A stretch of 64,000 bases of DNA from BS750m-G69 sp964441235 (GCA_964441235.1 CAYTUQ010000005.1:62001-126000), one strand, 5' to 3'. Positions 27,661-36,623 are shown, numbered from the stretch's first letter. The notes: generated by a model from the sequence alone, not told the origin. Numbers and translations are program-made.

Positions 27661-28109
27661 CTCTATTTCCAACTCTAAAAAACCTGATTGGTATTCCCAT
27701 GTAATTCCTCCCCACAAATCATTATGGGATTGTGCGAGAAATTATATACAATATGTGAACTTAGCAACTATGAAAAAATTTCGGATTTTTACTATTGTAA
27801 AAACTTTTTAGTGTTTATATTAACTTTATGTTCAAATAAAATGTCATCTTTATTATAGGAAAACAAAAAGCAGGAGAAATCTAATTAGTGTTTGTCCATG
27901 TCAAAGACATCTCTTTGAGATAAACTTGAAAAACTGATGAATCAGTTTATTATTGAGGGTTAAATTCTCCTGAATAAATTCCCCGGATGGACAGGCAGGT
28001 GTTATCTTAATATCTTTATAATATTGCGGTTGAGACAACACCATCCCGAAAAGTCGGGATTATGGTGATAAAAAATACTTTATGGACAGACTTTAATTAG
28101 TCCGAAAAA
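27661..28109. other. Divergent spacer with repeat elements and a possible leader ORF
   Basis: On the minus strand GGGGAGG precedes ATG 27700, which opens a 25-codon frame ending at 27623 that overlaps the phosphorylase start out of frame. On the plus side lie GTCAAAGACATCTCTTTGAG near 27900, a TTGTCCATG / GGATGGACAGG pair, and a CACCAT-CCCGA / TCGGG-ATTATGGTG hairpin at 28039-28067. No other gene is visible. Confidence 0.5.
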
Positions 28110-29186
28110 ATGAACATCAGACAGGCAACACCCAAAGACAACGAAAAACTTTTAGATCTATCTCGTGAAACCCCAATGAGAGGAGCATTGGTAATAAATA
28201 TTGATAGATCCACGAACTATTTCTGTCTTGCTCGGCTTCAGGGCAAAAATAGCAAAATTTTCGTTGCCGAGAAAAACAACGAAATATTGGGTATGGTTGG
28301 TTGCTCATTTAGAGATATCATACTTTTCGGCAAGTTGACCACTATCGCATATATTGGAGGAGTAAAAATTCGGGAGTCTGCAAAAACCGGGCTTACATCT
28401 TTTCGCCTAATGAAGAAAGTGAAAGATTACCTCCTCGAATCCAAAATAAAGTTTGCTGTAATTCTGGTACTAAGTGATAACAAAGCTATGACAGGTTTAC
28501 TATCCGGACGTGCAGGAATTCCCGCATTTCATCTCCTTGCAAAATATCACATTACTTACATCATTCCCTTATACTCTCTAAAAAGTACAGAAAATTACAC
28601 CATTAGAGAAAGTAAGTCATCAGACTTACAAGAAATTGTCAATCTATTTTCCAAATTTTATAAGGATACCGAATTAAGTCCGAGATGGACTCCTGAATTT
28701 TTTACAACATTATTGGAACAATCTCCTAATTATGATTATAGCAATATTCTCGTTGCATTGAAAAACGAAAATATTGTTGCAGCCCTTTCCTTATGGAATC
28801 AATCATCATTTAAACGAACTGTGGTGGAAAGATATAGTAGTTGGTATAAAGTACTGCGGTTTTTAACAACACCCCTTCATATTTTACCACCGGTAGGTGA
28901 ACCCATGTCAGAAATGTGCTTTCGACATATTGTTTGTGCAAAGGGACATGAATCTGCAGTTACAGAATTAGTCCGAACTGCGATTAAAAAGTATCGGAAA
29001 GAGTATAGATTTTTCAGGGCAGGTTTTCAAGATAGAGACTTTCTCATGAACTCAATCAAAGGTTTTCCAAAACTGAAAATCGGTCTGAATCTTTATGCCG
29101 CTTTTAGGGAGGATAATGCTGATACAAACGATATAATTTACAGACTTTCGCAATCAAAAATCTGGGAGGATTTATCTCTACACTGA
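28110..29186 (+). CDS. GNAT-family acetyltransferase, two GNAT-like halves
   Basis: A 358-residue protein. The N-terminal half is a GNAT domain (NIRQATPKDNEKLLDL, later IFVAEKNNEILGMVGCS and a RLMKKVKDYLLE helix), and a second GNAT-like module begins near residue 165 (YTIRESKSSDLQEIVNLF, with NILVALKNENIVAALSLW). The substrate is unknown. Its TGA overlaps the start of the lipid-kinase-like gene, so the two are likely translated together. ATG 28110 lacks a strong Shine-Dalgarno site. Confidence 0.8.
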   Translation: MNIRQATPKDNEKLLDLSRETPMRGALVINIDRSTNYFCLARLQGKNSKIFVAEKNNEILGMVGCSFRDIILFGKLTTIAYIGGVKIRESAKTGLTSFRLMKKVKDYLLESKIKFAVILVLSDNKAMTGLLSGRAGIPAFHLLAKYHITYIIPLYSLKSTENYTIRESKSSDLQEIVNLFSKFYKDTELSPRWTPEFFTTLLEQSPNYDYSNILVALKNENIVAALSLWNQSSFKRTVVERYSSWYKVLRFLTTPLHILPPVGEPMSEMCFRHIVCAKGHESAVTELVRTAIKKYRKEYRFFRAGFQDRDFLMNSIKGFPKLKIGLNLYAAFREDNADTNDIIYRLSQSKIWEDLSLH

Positions 29187-30130
29187 TAAGTAATTCTGAA
29201 AAGAATGTATTTGTTATCTGCAATTTACTAGCATGTGGCGGAAAGGCTAAAGAACTCTGGACTAAGTTCCTGGCAGAAGCAGGACAATCAGGCTATAATG
29301 TAAATTATTGTATAACAGAGCGAATTGGTCATGCTACGGAAATAGCCAGAGAGAAAGCTCAAAAGGGAATAAAGAGAATATGTGTCTTTGGAGGAGATGG
29401 TACATTAAATGAAGCTCTAAATGGAATCATAGAAAATGATACTTTGCTCAATCCGGATATTGAGTTGGTCTATCTCAGTGCGGGAAGCAGTTGTGATGTT
29501 GAAAAAATATTTCCTGAAAAACAACCGCTACTTAAACGCCTGAACAGTAGAAAAAGTTATTTAGTTGATGTGTGCCGTTTGGAATATTTTGACAAAGGTG
29601 GAAAACAGGTAGTTCGTTACTTTCTTGCGAATTCAAGCATTGGAATAATCAGCCAATCAGTTACTCTTTTTAATAGAAAAACTACATTTATGGATTTTTT
29701 GAAACGTGTAAATATTGACATCGCAGCTTTGTATGCAGGTGTAAAAAATATCATCGGATTTGGTAATATGGAGTGCAAAATCGCCCTGGATAATGGAGTT
29801 ATAACTGAACAAGAAATAAAAAATATTACAGTGTTCAAGTGTCCATATTTTGGCGGTGGAATGAATTATGGCGTTGATACCACTTATGATGATGGGAAAT
29901 TGCATATTGCCGCCATTGATGCTGTAAGCCGACTGAAAACATTTTGCTTAATACCTTCGTTGTACACTGGGAATATTTTGAAAAAGAGGCAGGCAAATTA
30001 TTATAAGGTAAAAAATTTGAACTTTGATATTGTCGGAGAAAAAGTCAGCATAGAAACGGATGGAGAGATTGCCGGTTTTCCACCCTGCCGATATTCATTG
30101 CTTCCTCGCTTTTTGAAACTTGTCATTTAA
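29186..30130 (+). CDS. Diacylglycerol/sphingosine kinase-like protein with a non-standard start codon
   Basis: The conserved catalytic-domain signature FGGDGTLNEALNG lies at about 29390-29428, upstream of the first ATG, GTG or TTG in frame (TTG 29444), so the true start must be a rare codon. ATA at 29186 overlaps the previous stop as TGATA, exactly where a TGATG coupling would be expected. CTG at 29183 is an alternative. The frame is open from 29123. The 314-residue product has the N-terminal NVFVICNLLACGGKAKELW phosphate-loop-like region and the C-terminal lid domain. The family phosphorylates lipid alcohols. Either an ATG-to-ATA change has weakened it or it depends on coupling. Confidence 0.8.
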   Translation: MSNSEKNVFVICNLLACGGKAKELWTKFLAEAGQSGYNVNYCITERIGHATEIAREKAQKGIKRICVFGGDGTLNEALNGIIENDTLLNPDIELVYLSAGSSCDVEKIFPEKQPLLKRLNSRKSYLVDVCRLEYFDKGGKQVVRYFLANSSIGIISQSVTLFNRKTTFMDFLKRVNIDIAALYAGVKNIIGFGNMECKIALDNGVITEQEIKNITVFKCPYFGGGMNYGVDTTYDDGKLHIAAIDAVSRLKTFCLIPSLYTGNILKKRQANYYKVKNLNFDIVGEKVSIETDGEIAGFPPCRYSLLPRFLKLVI

Positions 30131-30230
30131 ATTTCTCAGCCACAGAGAACACAGAGAGATGATAACTTCTTTGAACTACATTGCATTATGAACAGTAAAT
30201 AATTAAATTTCTGCCGCTTTTTATAATTAC

Positions 30231-30303
30231 GCCACCCTAGCTCAGCTGGTAGAGCAGCTGTTTCGTAAATAGCAGGTCGCCGGTTCGACCCCGGCGGGTG
30301 GCT
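30231..30303 (+). tRNA. tRNA-Thr (anticodon CGT)
   Basis: A full cloverleaf is present: acceptor GCCACCC / GGGTGGC, D arm GCTC / GAGC, anticodon stem GCTGT / ATAGC with loop TTCGTAA (anticodon CGT, reads ACG), and T arm GCCGG / CCGGC with loop TTCGACC. The discriminator base is T and no CCA is encoded. It borders an accessory region, a usual integration neighbourhood. Confidence 0.97.
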
Positions 30304-30380
30304 CTACAGTATTCTGGAAGATCGTTACGTCGACGTTTCTCTCACTGAGATACCTGTTGAACATGCCCGACTAACGTAAT

Positions 30381-30629
30381 TCAAACATGAACTCCAATCC
30401 CAAAAGTTCCACGCCATAGATAGTAGAAAGCGTCTTTATTATATCCTTGTTTAACTTTTACATTCCAATTTCCGTCATAGGTAAACTAATATTTCATGCA
30501 AGGTTTGTCGATAATCAAGATAACATTTGAGTACTGTTTCTAGATTAGACAATTGACGTGAATATCCTGTGCAAAAGCGATTACGGTAGTTAAAATTGTA
30601 ATAAACGATATTTTGATAATAAATTTCAT
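30381..30629 (-). pseudogene. Decayed secreted/outer-membrane protein gene
   Basis: ATG 30629 starts a clear signal peptide (MKFIIKISF through TTVIAFAQ) that stops at TAG 30540 after 29 residues. Further downstream on the same strand an uninterrupted stretch reads YDGNWNVKVKQGYNKDAFYY and GTFGIGVHV before TGA at 30381, as in the end of an exported beta-rich protein. The two ends of one small gene therefore remain with stops and probably frameshifts between them. Confidence 0.65.
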
Positions 30630-30658
30630 GGTACTATTTTCTTACATATTTCTATCAA

Positions 30659-30937
30659 CTATTTCACAATTAAACATTTTTTAGAATCGCTAAAATTTTC
30701 TGCTTCAATTTTATATAAATATATACCTGAACCAAAACTGCTTGCATTTTAATTAACTAAATAATATCCAGCTTGTTGTTGCTTATTAACCAGGGGTTGT
30801 ATCAGTTGACCACTTACATTATATATTGATAGATTAATAAAAGTTGATTTGGGAAACTGGTAAGAAATCATCGTCATAGGATTAAAAGTATTCGGGAAGT
30901 TCTGAGCTAATGAAAATTCATTTGGGATTCCATGATT
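30659..30937 (-). pseudogene. Remnant of a type IX secretion C-terminal sorting domain (type A)
   Basis: The 92-codon stretch reads GIPNEFSLAQNFPNTFNPMT, then ISYQFPKSTFINLSIYNVSG and GSGIYLYKIEAENFSDSKKC before TAG. This is the standard T9SS type A domain order. A TAA interrupts it where a Trp-Asn is usual (YLVN-stop-NASSFGSG), and the passenger domain that should precede it is missing. It shows that the lineage has or had type IX secretion. Confidence 0.85.
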
Positions 30938-31004
30938 TCACTATATTTCTTGTTTCATCGTTTCCTTAAATATACCATATACTTAAACAATGTCAATAAT
31001 TATC

Positions 31005-32183
31005 CTAACTCTCTTGCAGTATTTCATTTATAAATCTCTGTCCTTCCTGGTATTTCTCATATGCCGAATACTGAAAGCCACTTACAATCCAGTCTTCAAT
31101 ATTTCTTTGTTCGTTAATAATATTATCACGATTGAAACCAAAATTATCCGATAACGAAGTGACTATATCGTTTGCATTTCTATTGATGATTACTATCTTG
31201 GATTTTAAAGGGATTTGTGCCAGCAAGAAACTGGTTAAGGCATCCGCTTCCGGAAAACTGTAACCAATAGCATAAATTTCATCACATCCTGAAATCGCAT
31301 CGCAAGCTGTTCGGACCAAGTGTACTTCATATTTGGATCTATAAGTTTTCATGAATGATGGTGCAATTAAAAAGCGCCCATAATATAGCTTACGTGGAAT
31401 CTGTCTGACCTGAAAATCAATATCCAGTCCATCAAAATAAGGTTTATAATTCGATGGATGACTGAGATCCAGTATAATGTTATCCTGAAATATACCCGCT
31501 TCATGCCAATTAATTGATCCATGAAGTTTTAATATTGGAACCTTGCTTTTGAATAACCGTGAGTTATCAAATTTCAGATTACTTTCAAATGTACCCAGTA
31601 GATAGCCGTCTTGAGGACTCCATAATCCGGCTTTCCACAGAGCCTGTTCAAGAAGTAGATCATAATTAAATGTGATGATAACATCGTCCGGCAGAACAAA
31701 ACCAGCAAACCTAGATAAAAGTTTTGGATTGGGTTCCAATGCATCAGGCAAAAGGAATTTGACAATAAAATGTTCGATCAATTTGCGAGTATTTTCAAGA
31801 TTAAATATGTTGAAATTTTTCATATATGGAATTGGACATCCTTGTAAGTCAACTCCAATTCCTTTTGGAATAAATGGATGATTGATATTTATATCCAACA
31901 ATGTCATGAGGTTTTCAATGTTGAACGAGGAAATCATATCAAGTCCACTTTTATTCGCAACTTGAGTATTATTCTTTTGGATAAAATTTAACCCTTCTTC
32001 GAGCGACTCTGATAAAACTTGAATTAGTCTCAAAAATGATTGTTTTCCATTTTCATAATCCAGGTGACCTGAATATCCATCTTTCTGAACAAATTGATAT
32101 ATTGGACCGATGAATTCATTTGCTAATAGTGCATTCGCCAGCGCTTTTGAGAAGCCGGCTCCGATAATAAATACTCTACTCAT
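31005..32183 (-). CDS. SIR2-like NAD-binding domain protein, possible defence gene
   Basis: A 392-residue protein beginning with GAGFSKALA at residues 8-16, the NAD-binding Gly motif of SIR2-like families. Further marks are DVIITFNYDLLLEQAL near residue 170, ILKLHGSINWHEAG near 220 and the EIYAIGYSFPEADALTS segment near 316, with YSFPEAD typical of the SIR2_2-type branch. No second effector domain is attached. Such proteins often deplete NAD+ in anti-phage systems. It stands alone between decayed genes and a short peptide ORF, with low GC content. A nonspecific metabolic role cannot be excluded. Confidence 0.8.
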   Translation of the reverse strand: MSRVFIIGAGFSKALANALLANEFIGPIYQFVQKDGYSGHLDYENGKQSFLRLIQVLSESLEEGLNFIQKNNTQVANKSGLDMISSFNIENLMTLLDININHPFIPKGIGVDLQGCPIPYMKNFNIFNLENTRKLIEHFIVKFLLPDALEPNPKLLSRFAGFVLPDDVIITFNYDLLLEQALWKAGLWSPQDGYLLGTFESNLKFDNSRLFKSKVPILKLHGSINWHEAGIFQDNIILDLSHPSNYKPYFDGLDIDFQVRQIPRKLYYGRFLIAPSFMKTYRSKYEVHLVRTACDAISGCDEIYAIGYSFPEADALTSFLLAQIPLKSKIVIINRNANDIVTSLSDNFGFNRDNIINEQRNIEDWIVSGFQYSAYEKYQEGQRFINEILQES

Positions 32184-32204
32184 ATACAGTAATTAAAATC
32201 AATT

Positions 32205-32345
32205 TCAGTTAATATATTTATTCAGTTCCTCTACCAAATCCACAACTGTTGTCGCCTGTATTAACCAAATGCCGTAAATGTCTTGTGCAAAATTTACAAC
32301 TGTTATTATGTTAATAAGGGAAATTGCCTTTATAGTAAGCTTCAC
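32205..32345 (-). CDS. Possible 46-residue exported peptide or gene remnant
   Basis: GTG 32345 opens a frame with a signal-peptide-like start (KLTIKAISLINIITVVNFAQ) followed by DIYGIWLIQATTVVDLVEEL. The first half resembles the dead gene at 30540-30629, which also reads FAQDI then a short tail ending in LI. It may be another decayed copy of that gene rather than a functional peptide. Confidence 0.3.
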   Translation of the reverse strand: MKLTIKAISLINIITVVNFAQDIYGIWLIQATTVVDLVEELNKYIN

Positions 32346-32463
32346 TGTACTTTAGAACCTTTGTTAAAATTTTAAAAACCTGATGCTATCATGGGAAGTG
32401 GTGTTCAATTGCTGCCCTATCCTGCTTTTGTCAAATATCAATTAAACAAACTGAAAAAAGAAT

Positions 32464-34317
32464 TTACTCATAAATCAAATTAAAAAGTACGTTTGCCTTT
32501 TCTTCATCAAGGTTTTTTAGAATTTTATACTCCTCAAGGGCAGAACCTCTATCACCAATTAGTATATAAGTAATACCAAGATTGCAATGTGCTTCTGCGT
32601 AATCAGGATTGATACGTATAGCCTGTTTAAAGGACTTTATTGCTTCATTATAGCGTCTAAGTTTGCAATAAGCAAAACCAAGACCGAAGTGTGCATCTGC
32701 ATAATCAGGATTGATACGTATAGCCTGTTTGTAGGACTCTATTGCTTCATTATGACGTCCAAGATTGACATAAGCAACACCAAGATTGTAATGTGCATCT
32801 GCATAATCAGGATTGATACATATTGCCTTTTTGTATGATTCTATTGCTTCATTATGACGTCCAAGATTGACATAAGCAACACCAAGATTGTAATGTGCAT
32901 CTGCATAATCAGGATTGATACATATTGCCTTTTTGTATGATTCTATTGCTTCATTATGACGTCCAAGATTGACATAAGCAACACCAAGATTGTAATGTGC
33001 ATCTGCATAATCAGGATTGATACGGATTGCCTGTTTTAAGTTTTCTACCGCTTCATTATAGCGTCCAATTTTGTAATAAGTAGTACCAAGTTCGTAATGT
33101 GCTTCTGCACAATCAGGATTTATACGTATTGACTGTTTTAAGTGTTCTACCGCTTCATTATAGCGTCCAAGTTCTCCATAAGAAAAACCAAGATTGTAAT
33201 GTGCTTTTGCATAATCAGGATTTATACGTATTGCCTTTTTAAAGCATTCTATTGCTTCATTATACCGTTCAAGTTTGCCATAAGAAAAACCAAGATTGTA
33301 ATGTGCTTTTGCATAATCAGGATTTATACGTATTGCCTTTTTAAAGCATTCTATTGCTTCATTATACCGTTCAAGTTTGCCATAAGAAAAACCAAGATTG
33401 TTATGTGCATCTTCATTATCAGGATTTATAAGGATTGACTGTTTATAGGCTTCAATTTCCTTCTCATAGACTCCAATTTCACCATAGCAGTAACCAATTT
33501 GAAAATATGCCTCTGCGTATTGTGGGTTTTTACTAACCGCTTGTCCAAAAAAATCAATTGCTTCTTCATAATTATCATTAATAAAGGCATCAAGGCCTAA
33601 ATAGTAAAATCCTTCTGCAGAAGTAAGCCATTCTTCTTCTCTTTTTGCTAACCATTCATATAGCGTTTCCTCTTTACTGGGAATAAGATTTGCTATTCTT
33701 TCAGATGGTATTGCAAAATTGAGGTTTTGTCCTTCAACTATTTGAAATGATATAATTCCTATGACATCTCCATTCATATTTACCAGAGGGCTACCACTTG
33801 AACCAGGGGATACAGGAGCAGTAATTTGGATTATTCTTCCAAATTCTGGAATTTCTCTTACTGCTGATACGATGCCATCTGAAACAGATTTCTCAAGTCC
33901 AAGAGGGTTTCCAATAACTAATATTCTTTCACCAACTTCGGGTGTAGATTTGCTTAATGAGACTGGATTAACTTCACTGTTAGGGATTTTTGTTGATATA
34001 CGAATTAAATCACCTTCTTTGTCCTCAGCAAGTATTTTTATAACTGGATATGTTTTCCCAACAAAGGTTTTTACTTCAATACTATCTGCGTCTTGTAGAA
34101 CGTGATAATTGGTAATAATATCTCCATCCTTGCTAATAAAAAATCCACTTGCTTGTCCAGTAGTTATTCCATTTTCATAAGTTAGAATAACGACGACTGA
34201 TGGTTCAATTTTTTTAACAATTTCCGGTAAATCTTCTTTTGCAATTAATGAAATGGAAAAAGCAGTGAATAAAATTATAGCAATTGAAACCATAATAAAT
34301 CGATAAGACCTTTTCAT
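32464..34317 (-). CDS. Exported trypsin-like (S1C/DegP-type) protease fused to eleven TPR units
   Basis: The start is set at ATG 34317 (MKRSYRF), which begins the signal peptide; the upstream ATG would add 12 residues. The protease domain follows with His in TNYHVLQ, Asp in KEGDLIRIS and Ser in SPGSSGSPLVN, so the triad is complete. No PDZ domain follows; instead eleven 34-residue TPRs fill the C-terminal 390 residues, several nearly identical (ADAHYNLGVAYVNLGRHNEA). TPRs probably hold partner proteins in the periplasm. The repeats are almost identical at DNA level, so copy number may vary. Confidence 0.88.
   Translation of the reverse strand: MKRSYRFIMVSIAIILFTAFSISLIAKEDLPEIVKKIEPSVVVILTYENGITTGQASGFFISKDGDIITNYHVLQDADSIEVKTFVGKTYPVIKILAEDKEGDLIRISTKIPNSEVNPVSLSKSTPEVGERILVIGNPLGLEKSVSDGIVSAVREIPEFGRIIQITAPVSPGSSGSPLVNMNGDVIGIISFQIVEGQNLNFAIPSERIANLIPSKEETLYEWLAKREEEWLTSAEGFYYLGLDAFINDNYEEAIDFFGQAVSKNPQYAEAYFQIGYCYGEIGVYEKEIEAYKQSILINPDNEDAHNNLGFSYGKLERYNEAIECFKKAIRINPDYAKAHYNLGFSYGKLERYNEAIECFKKAIRINPDYAKAHYNLGFSYGELGRYNEAVEHLKQSIRINPDCAEAHYELGTTYYKIGRYNEAVENLKQAIRINPDYADAHYNLGVAYVNLGRHNEAIESYKKAICINPDYADAHYNLGVAYVNLGRHNEAIESYKKAICINPDYADAHYNLGVAYVNLGRHNEAIESYKQAIRINPDYADAHFGLGFAYCKLRRYNEAIKSFKQAIRINPDYAEAHCNLGITYILIGDRGSALEEYKILKNLDEEKANVLFNLIYE
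32741..33022 (-). repeat. Tandem 102-bp repeats inside the TPR gene
   Basis: Units beginning at 32741, 32843 and 32945 are 102 bp apart and nearly base-for-base identical, coding TPRs 9, 8 and 7. A second near-identical pair starts at about 33249 and 33351 (TPRs 4 and 3). Synonymous sites have not diverged, indicating recent duplication or gene conversion. Confidence 0.9.
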
Positions 34318-34489
34318 AATACCACATCTCTCTATATGTTGGTTTACTATCATCTATCTTGAATTTAATATAATCAATTTATTAAGTAAATGAATTTGTT
34401 TTTTAATTTTTAATCGTGAGAATCGCTTCTTTAATATTTTTTCACTTGCTATTGCAATTTTTCAAAATCCCTATTATATTAAAATTGCT

Positions 34490-34963
34490 ATGAAAATATT
34501 AGTCATACATGGACCCAATATGCCACTGTTAGGAAAAATTTCCAGCTATACAGGCACTCGCATAACGTTAGACAAAGTGAATAAAGCAATCAGAAATAAA
34601 GCAAAAGAGCTGGATATTGAACTGAAGATTTTTCAGTTTTATGATGAAGTAAGAATAGTTAAAACAGTCAGCCGAAATCGGAATGAAGTTGCCGGGCTTT
34701 TAATCAGCCCATGTGCATTGGCAAACACGTGCTATTCTTTAAGAGAGCTTCTTTCTATAATAAAAATACCGGCGGTAGAAATACATCTCTCTGAGTTTCC
34801 GTTTGCAGAAGAGAGCTTTGAAAAATCAGTTTTAAAAGATATAGTTCTGGATAGGCTGATAGAACCAGGAATAGAGGCTTATGTCAAAGGTCTTGATATT
34901 CTTTATAACAAAATCCTTCCGAAGGGCTTTCCCGTAGGGATTCTCCGATCATACGATTCGTAA
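34490..34963 (+). CDS. AroQ-like (type II dehydroquinase fold) protein with altered active site
   Basis: A 157-residue protein beginning MKILVIHGPNMPLLG, the AroQ N-terminus with His for Asn, and later VEIHLSEFPF. Compared with true type II dehydroquinases the Arg of the flexible lid is missing, the N-H-E-G-E motif reads FYDEVRIV, NPGA reads SPCA, and the final Arg of the HAREPFR region is lost; the EIHLS Glu and His remain. It is probably not a working dehydroquinase. The last residues (LPKGFPVGILRS) are coded by a palindromic repeat element, so the original end has been replaced. Confidence 0.75.
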   Translation: MKILVIHGPNMPLLGKISSYTGTRITLDKVNKAIRNKAKELDIELKIFQFYDEVRIVKTVSRNRNEVAGLLISPCALANTCYSLRELLSIIKIPAVEIHLSEFPFAEESFEKSVLKDIVLDRLIEPGIEAYVKGLDILYNKILPKGFPVGILRSYDS

Positions 34964-35010
34964 GAAAGGAGTCCTTCGTGACCGCTTGAAAGAGCCTCCA
35001 GAGGGATAAA
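34919..35010. repeat. Palindromic repeat element running into the aroQ-like 3' end
   Basis: The element from 34919 (CCGAAGGGCTTTCCCGTAGGG) lies inside the last codons of the AroQ-like gene, and a related AGGAGTCCTTCGTGACC word follows at about 34968. The spacer to the next gene is only 67 bp. Confidence 0.6.
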
Positions 35011-35030
35011 CTCTAACAAAGGGTAAAACT

Positions 35031-36623
35031 ATGAAAAAGTTCATTATTTTTTTCTTATTTTTTGTTTTCTTCTTCTCAGTATCTTTTCCCTTTACAGGAG
35101 AAGTTGTCAAATCTTACAATACACCCGGCTCCTGCCCTACCGGACTTACTTATGACGGGAAAAATATCTGGTTGGCTGACCGAAAAGCGGATAAGTTGTT
35201 CTGTATTGATAAAGAAAATGGAAAGGTAATCCGGAAAATTGATTCCCCTGGCTATTGGCCAATGGGCTTAGCATGGGATGGTGAAGCACTGTGGAATTCC
35301 GATGTTAAAGATGGGAAAATCTATAAAATTGATCCAAAAGATGGAACGATTCTGAGAACTGTTGAATCGCCCAACAGCAGTCCGAGAGGTTTAGCGTGGG
35401 ATGGTAAATATTTATGGTGCCTGGATAGTCACTCCGATGAAATAATTAAGTTTAGCCCTGATGACGGCACAACTATTGTTGCCTTCAGGTCGCCCTCTTC
35501 CGATCCGAGAGGATTATGTTATGATGGTAAATATCTATGGGTTTCTGACAGGATCAAGGATGAAATTTATATGGTAGATCCTCGGAATGGCTGCGTTATA
35601 ATAATCGCTAATGCACCGGGCCCTTTTACAAGAGGATTGTGCTATGATGGTAAATATATATGGGCTGTTGATTATCAGAATGATAAACTTTATAAACTGA
35701 AAGTACGCGATGGTGAAAAATTTGCTAAAAGCGAAGAACGCAAGGCAAAGGTTACTAATACGCACCAGGTGAAAAATTTTGGACCCGGAAAAATTAAGAC
35801 ACTTGACGTTCATCTGGCAATCCCAACCAACCGGGATAATCAAATACTTCAAGGAGAGATAAAATATACTCCTGCTCCTACAGATTTTGTAACTGATCGA
35901 TGGGGACAAAAAACAGCGCATTTTCATTATAAAAATTTGAAGTCCGGTAAAACTGTAAATACTGTAATGGTTTCATCTGTTGCAACTTATGATGTTCGCT
36001 ACTTTTTATATCCGGATAATGCCGGGACTCTTGATGAGATTCCGGAGGAGATTAATGGCAAATACCTGGAGAATAATGAGAAATATCAGATAAATCATCC
36101 TGTGATTCAAAATGCAGTCAAAGAGGCTGTTGCTGATGAGAAAAATTCATATTGGGTGGCAAGGAAAATTTTCAATTATTTAATTGATCACATGTACTAC
36201 GAAATGGTCGGTGGATGGAATACCGCCCCAACAGTCCTTGAGCGCGGGAATGGCTCATGCTCGGAATATTCTTTTGTCTATATTGCAATGTGCAGAGCAG
36301 CCGGTCTGCCGGCAAGATATGTCGGTACCGTTGCTATTCGAGGTGACGACGCCAGTATGGATGATGTTTTCCATAGATGGGCAGAAGTCTATCTGCCGGG
36401 CTATGGTTGGATACCGGTAGACCCAAGTGGTGGTGACAGAGAATTGCCGCGTGACCAGGCAAATTATTTTGGACATGTTGCAAATCGCTATCTCATCACA
36501 ACAGAAAGCGGCGGCGGCTCGAAAACCATGGGCTGGACCTATAACTCCAATGAATCTTGGACAACCGATCCCCAGACTAAAGTTTATATCGAAACTATTG
36601 CGGAGTGGGAACCGGTTAAATAA
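35031..36623 (+). CDS. Secreted beta-propeller protein with a transglutaminase-like domain
   Basis: A 530-residue exported protein. Residues 1-20 are a signal peptide. About residues 25-225 form repeated propeller blades with GLAWDGKYLW-type repeats (five or more) and DG-turns. The C-terminal half is transglutaminase-like with Cys410 in GSCSEYSF, His448 in HRWAEVYL and Asp464 in VDPSGGD, so the triad is complete. Such proteins act in the periplasm or outside. AAAGGG stands about eight bases before ATG 35031. It is a single gene flanked by repeat elements. Confidence 0.9.
   Translation: MKKFIIFFLFFVFFFSVSFPFTGEVVKSYNTPGSCPTGLTYDGKNIWLADRKADKLFCIDKENGKVIRKIDSPGYWPMGLAWDGEALWNSDVKDGKIYKIDPKDGTILRTVESPNSSPRGLAWDGKYLWCLDSHSDEIIKFSPDDGTTIVAFRSPSSDPRGLCYDGKYLWVSDRIKDEIYMVDPRNGCVIIIANAPGPFTRGLCYDGKYIWAVDYQNDKLYKLKVRDGEKFAKSEERKAKVTNTHQVKNFGPGKIKTLDVHLAIPTNRDNQILQGEIKYTPAPTDFVTDRWGQKTAHFHYKNLKSGKTVNTVMVSSVATYDVRYFLYPDNAGTLDEIPEEINGKYLENNEKYQINHPVIQNAVKEAVADEKNSYWVARKIFNYLIDHMYYEMVGGWNTAPTVLERGNGSCSEYSFVYIAMCRAAGLPARYVGTVAIRGDDASMDDVFHRWAEVYLPGYGWIPVDPSGGDRELPRDQANYFGHVANRYLITTESGGGSKTMGWTYNSNESWTTDPQTKVYIETIAEWEPVK

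Noticed and set aside
32587..33438. Plus-strand frames with repeated amino acid patterns
   Set aside because: They are shadows of the tandem TPR-coding repeats on the other strand.
32741..33453. Possible CRISPR array
   Set aside because: Units are 102 bp, contiguous and coding; there are no short repeats with unique spacers.
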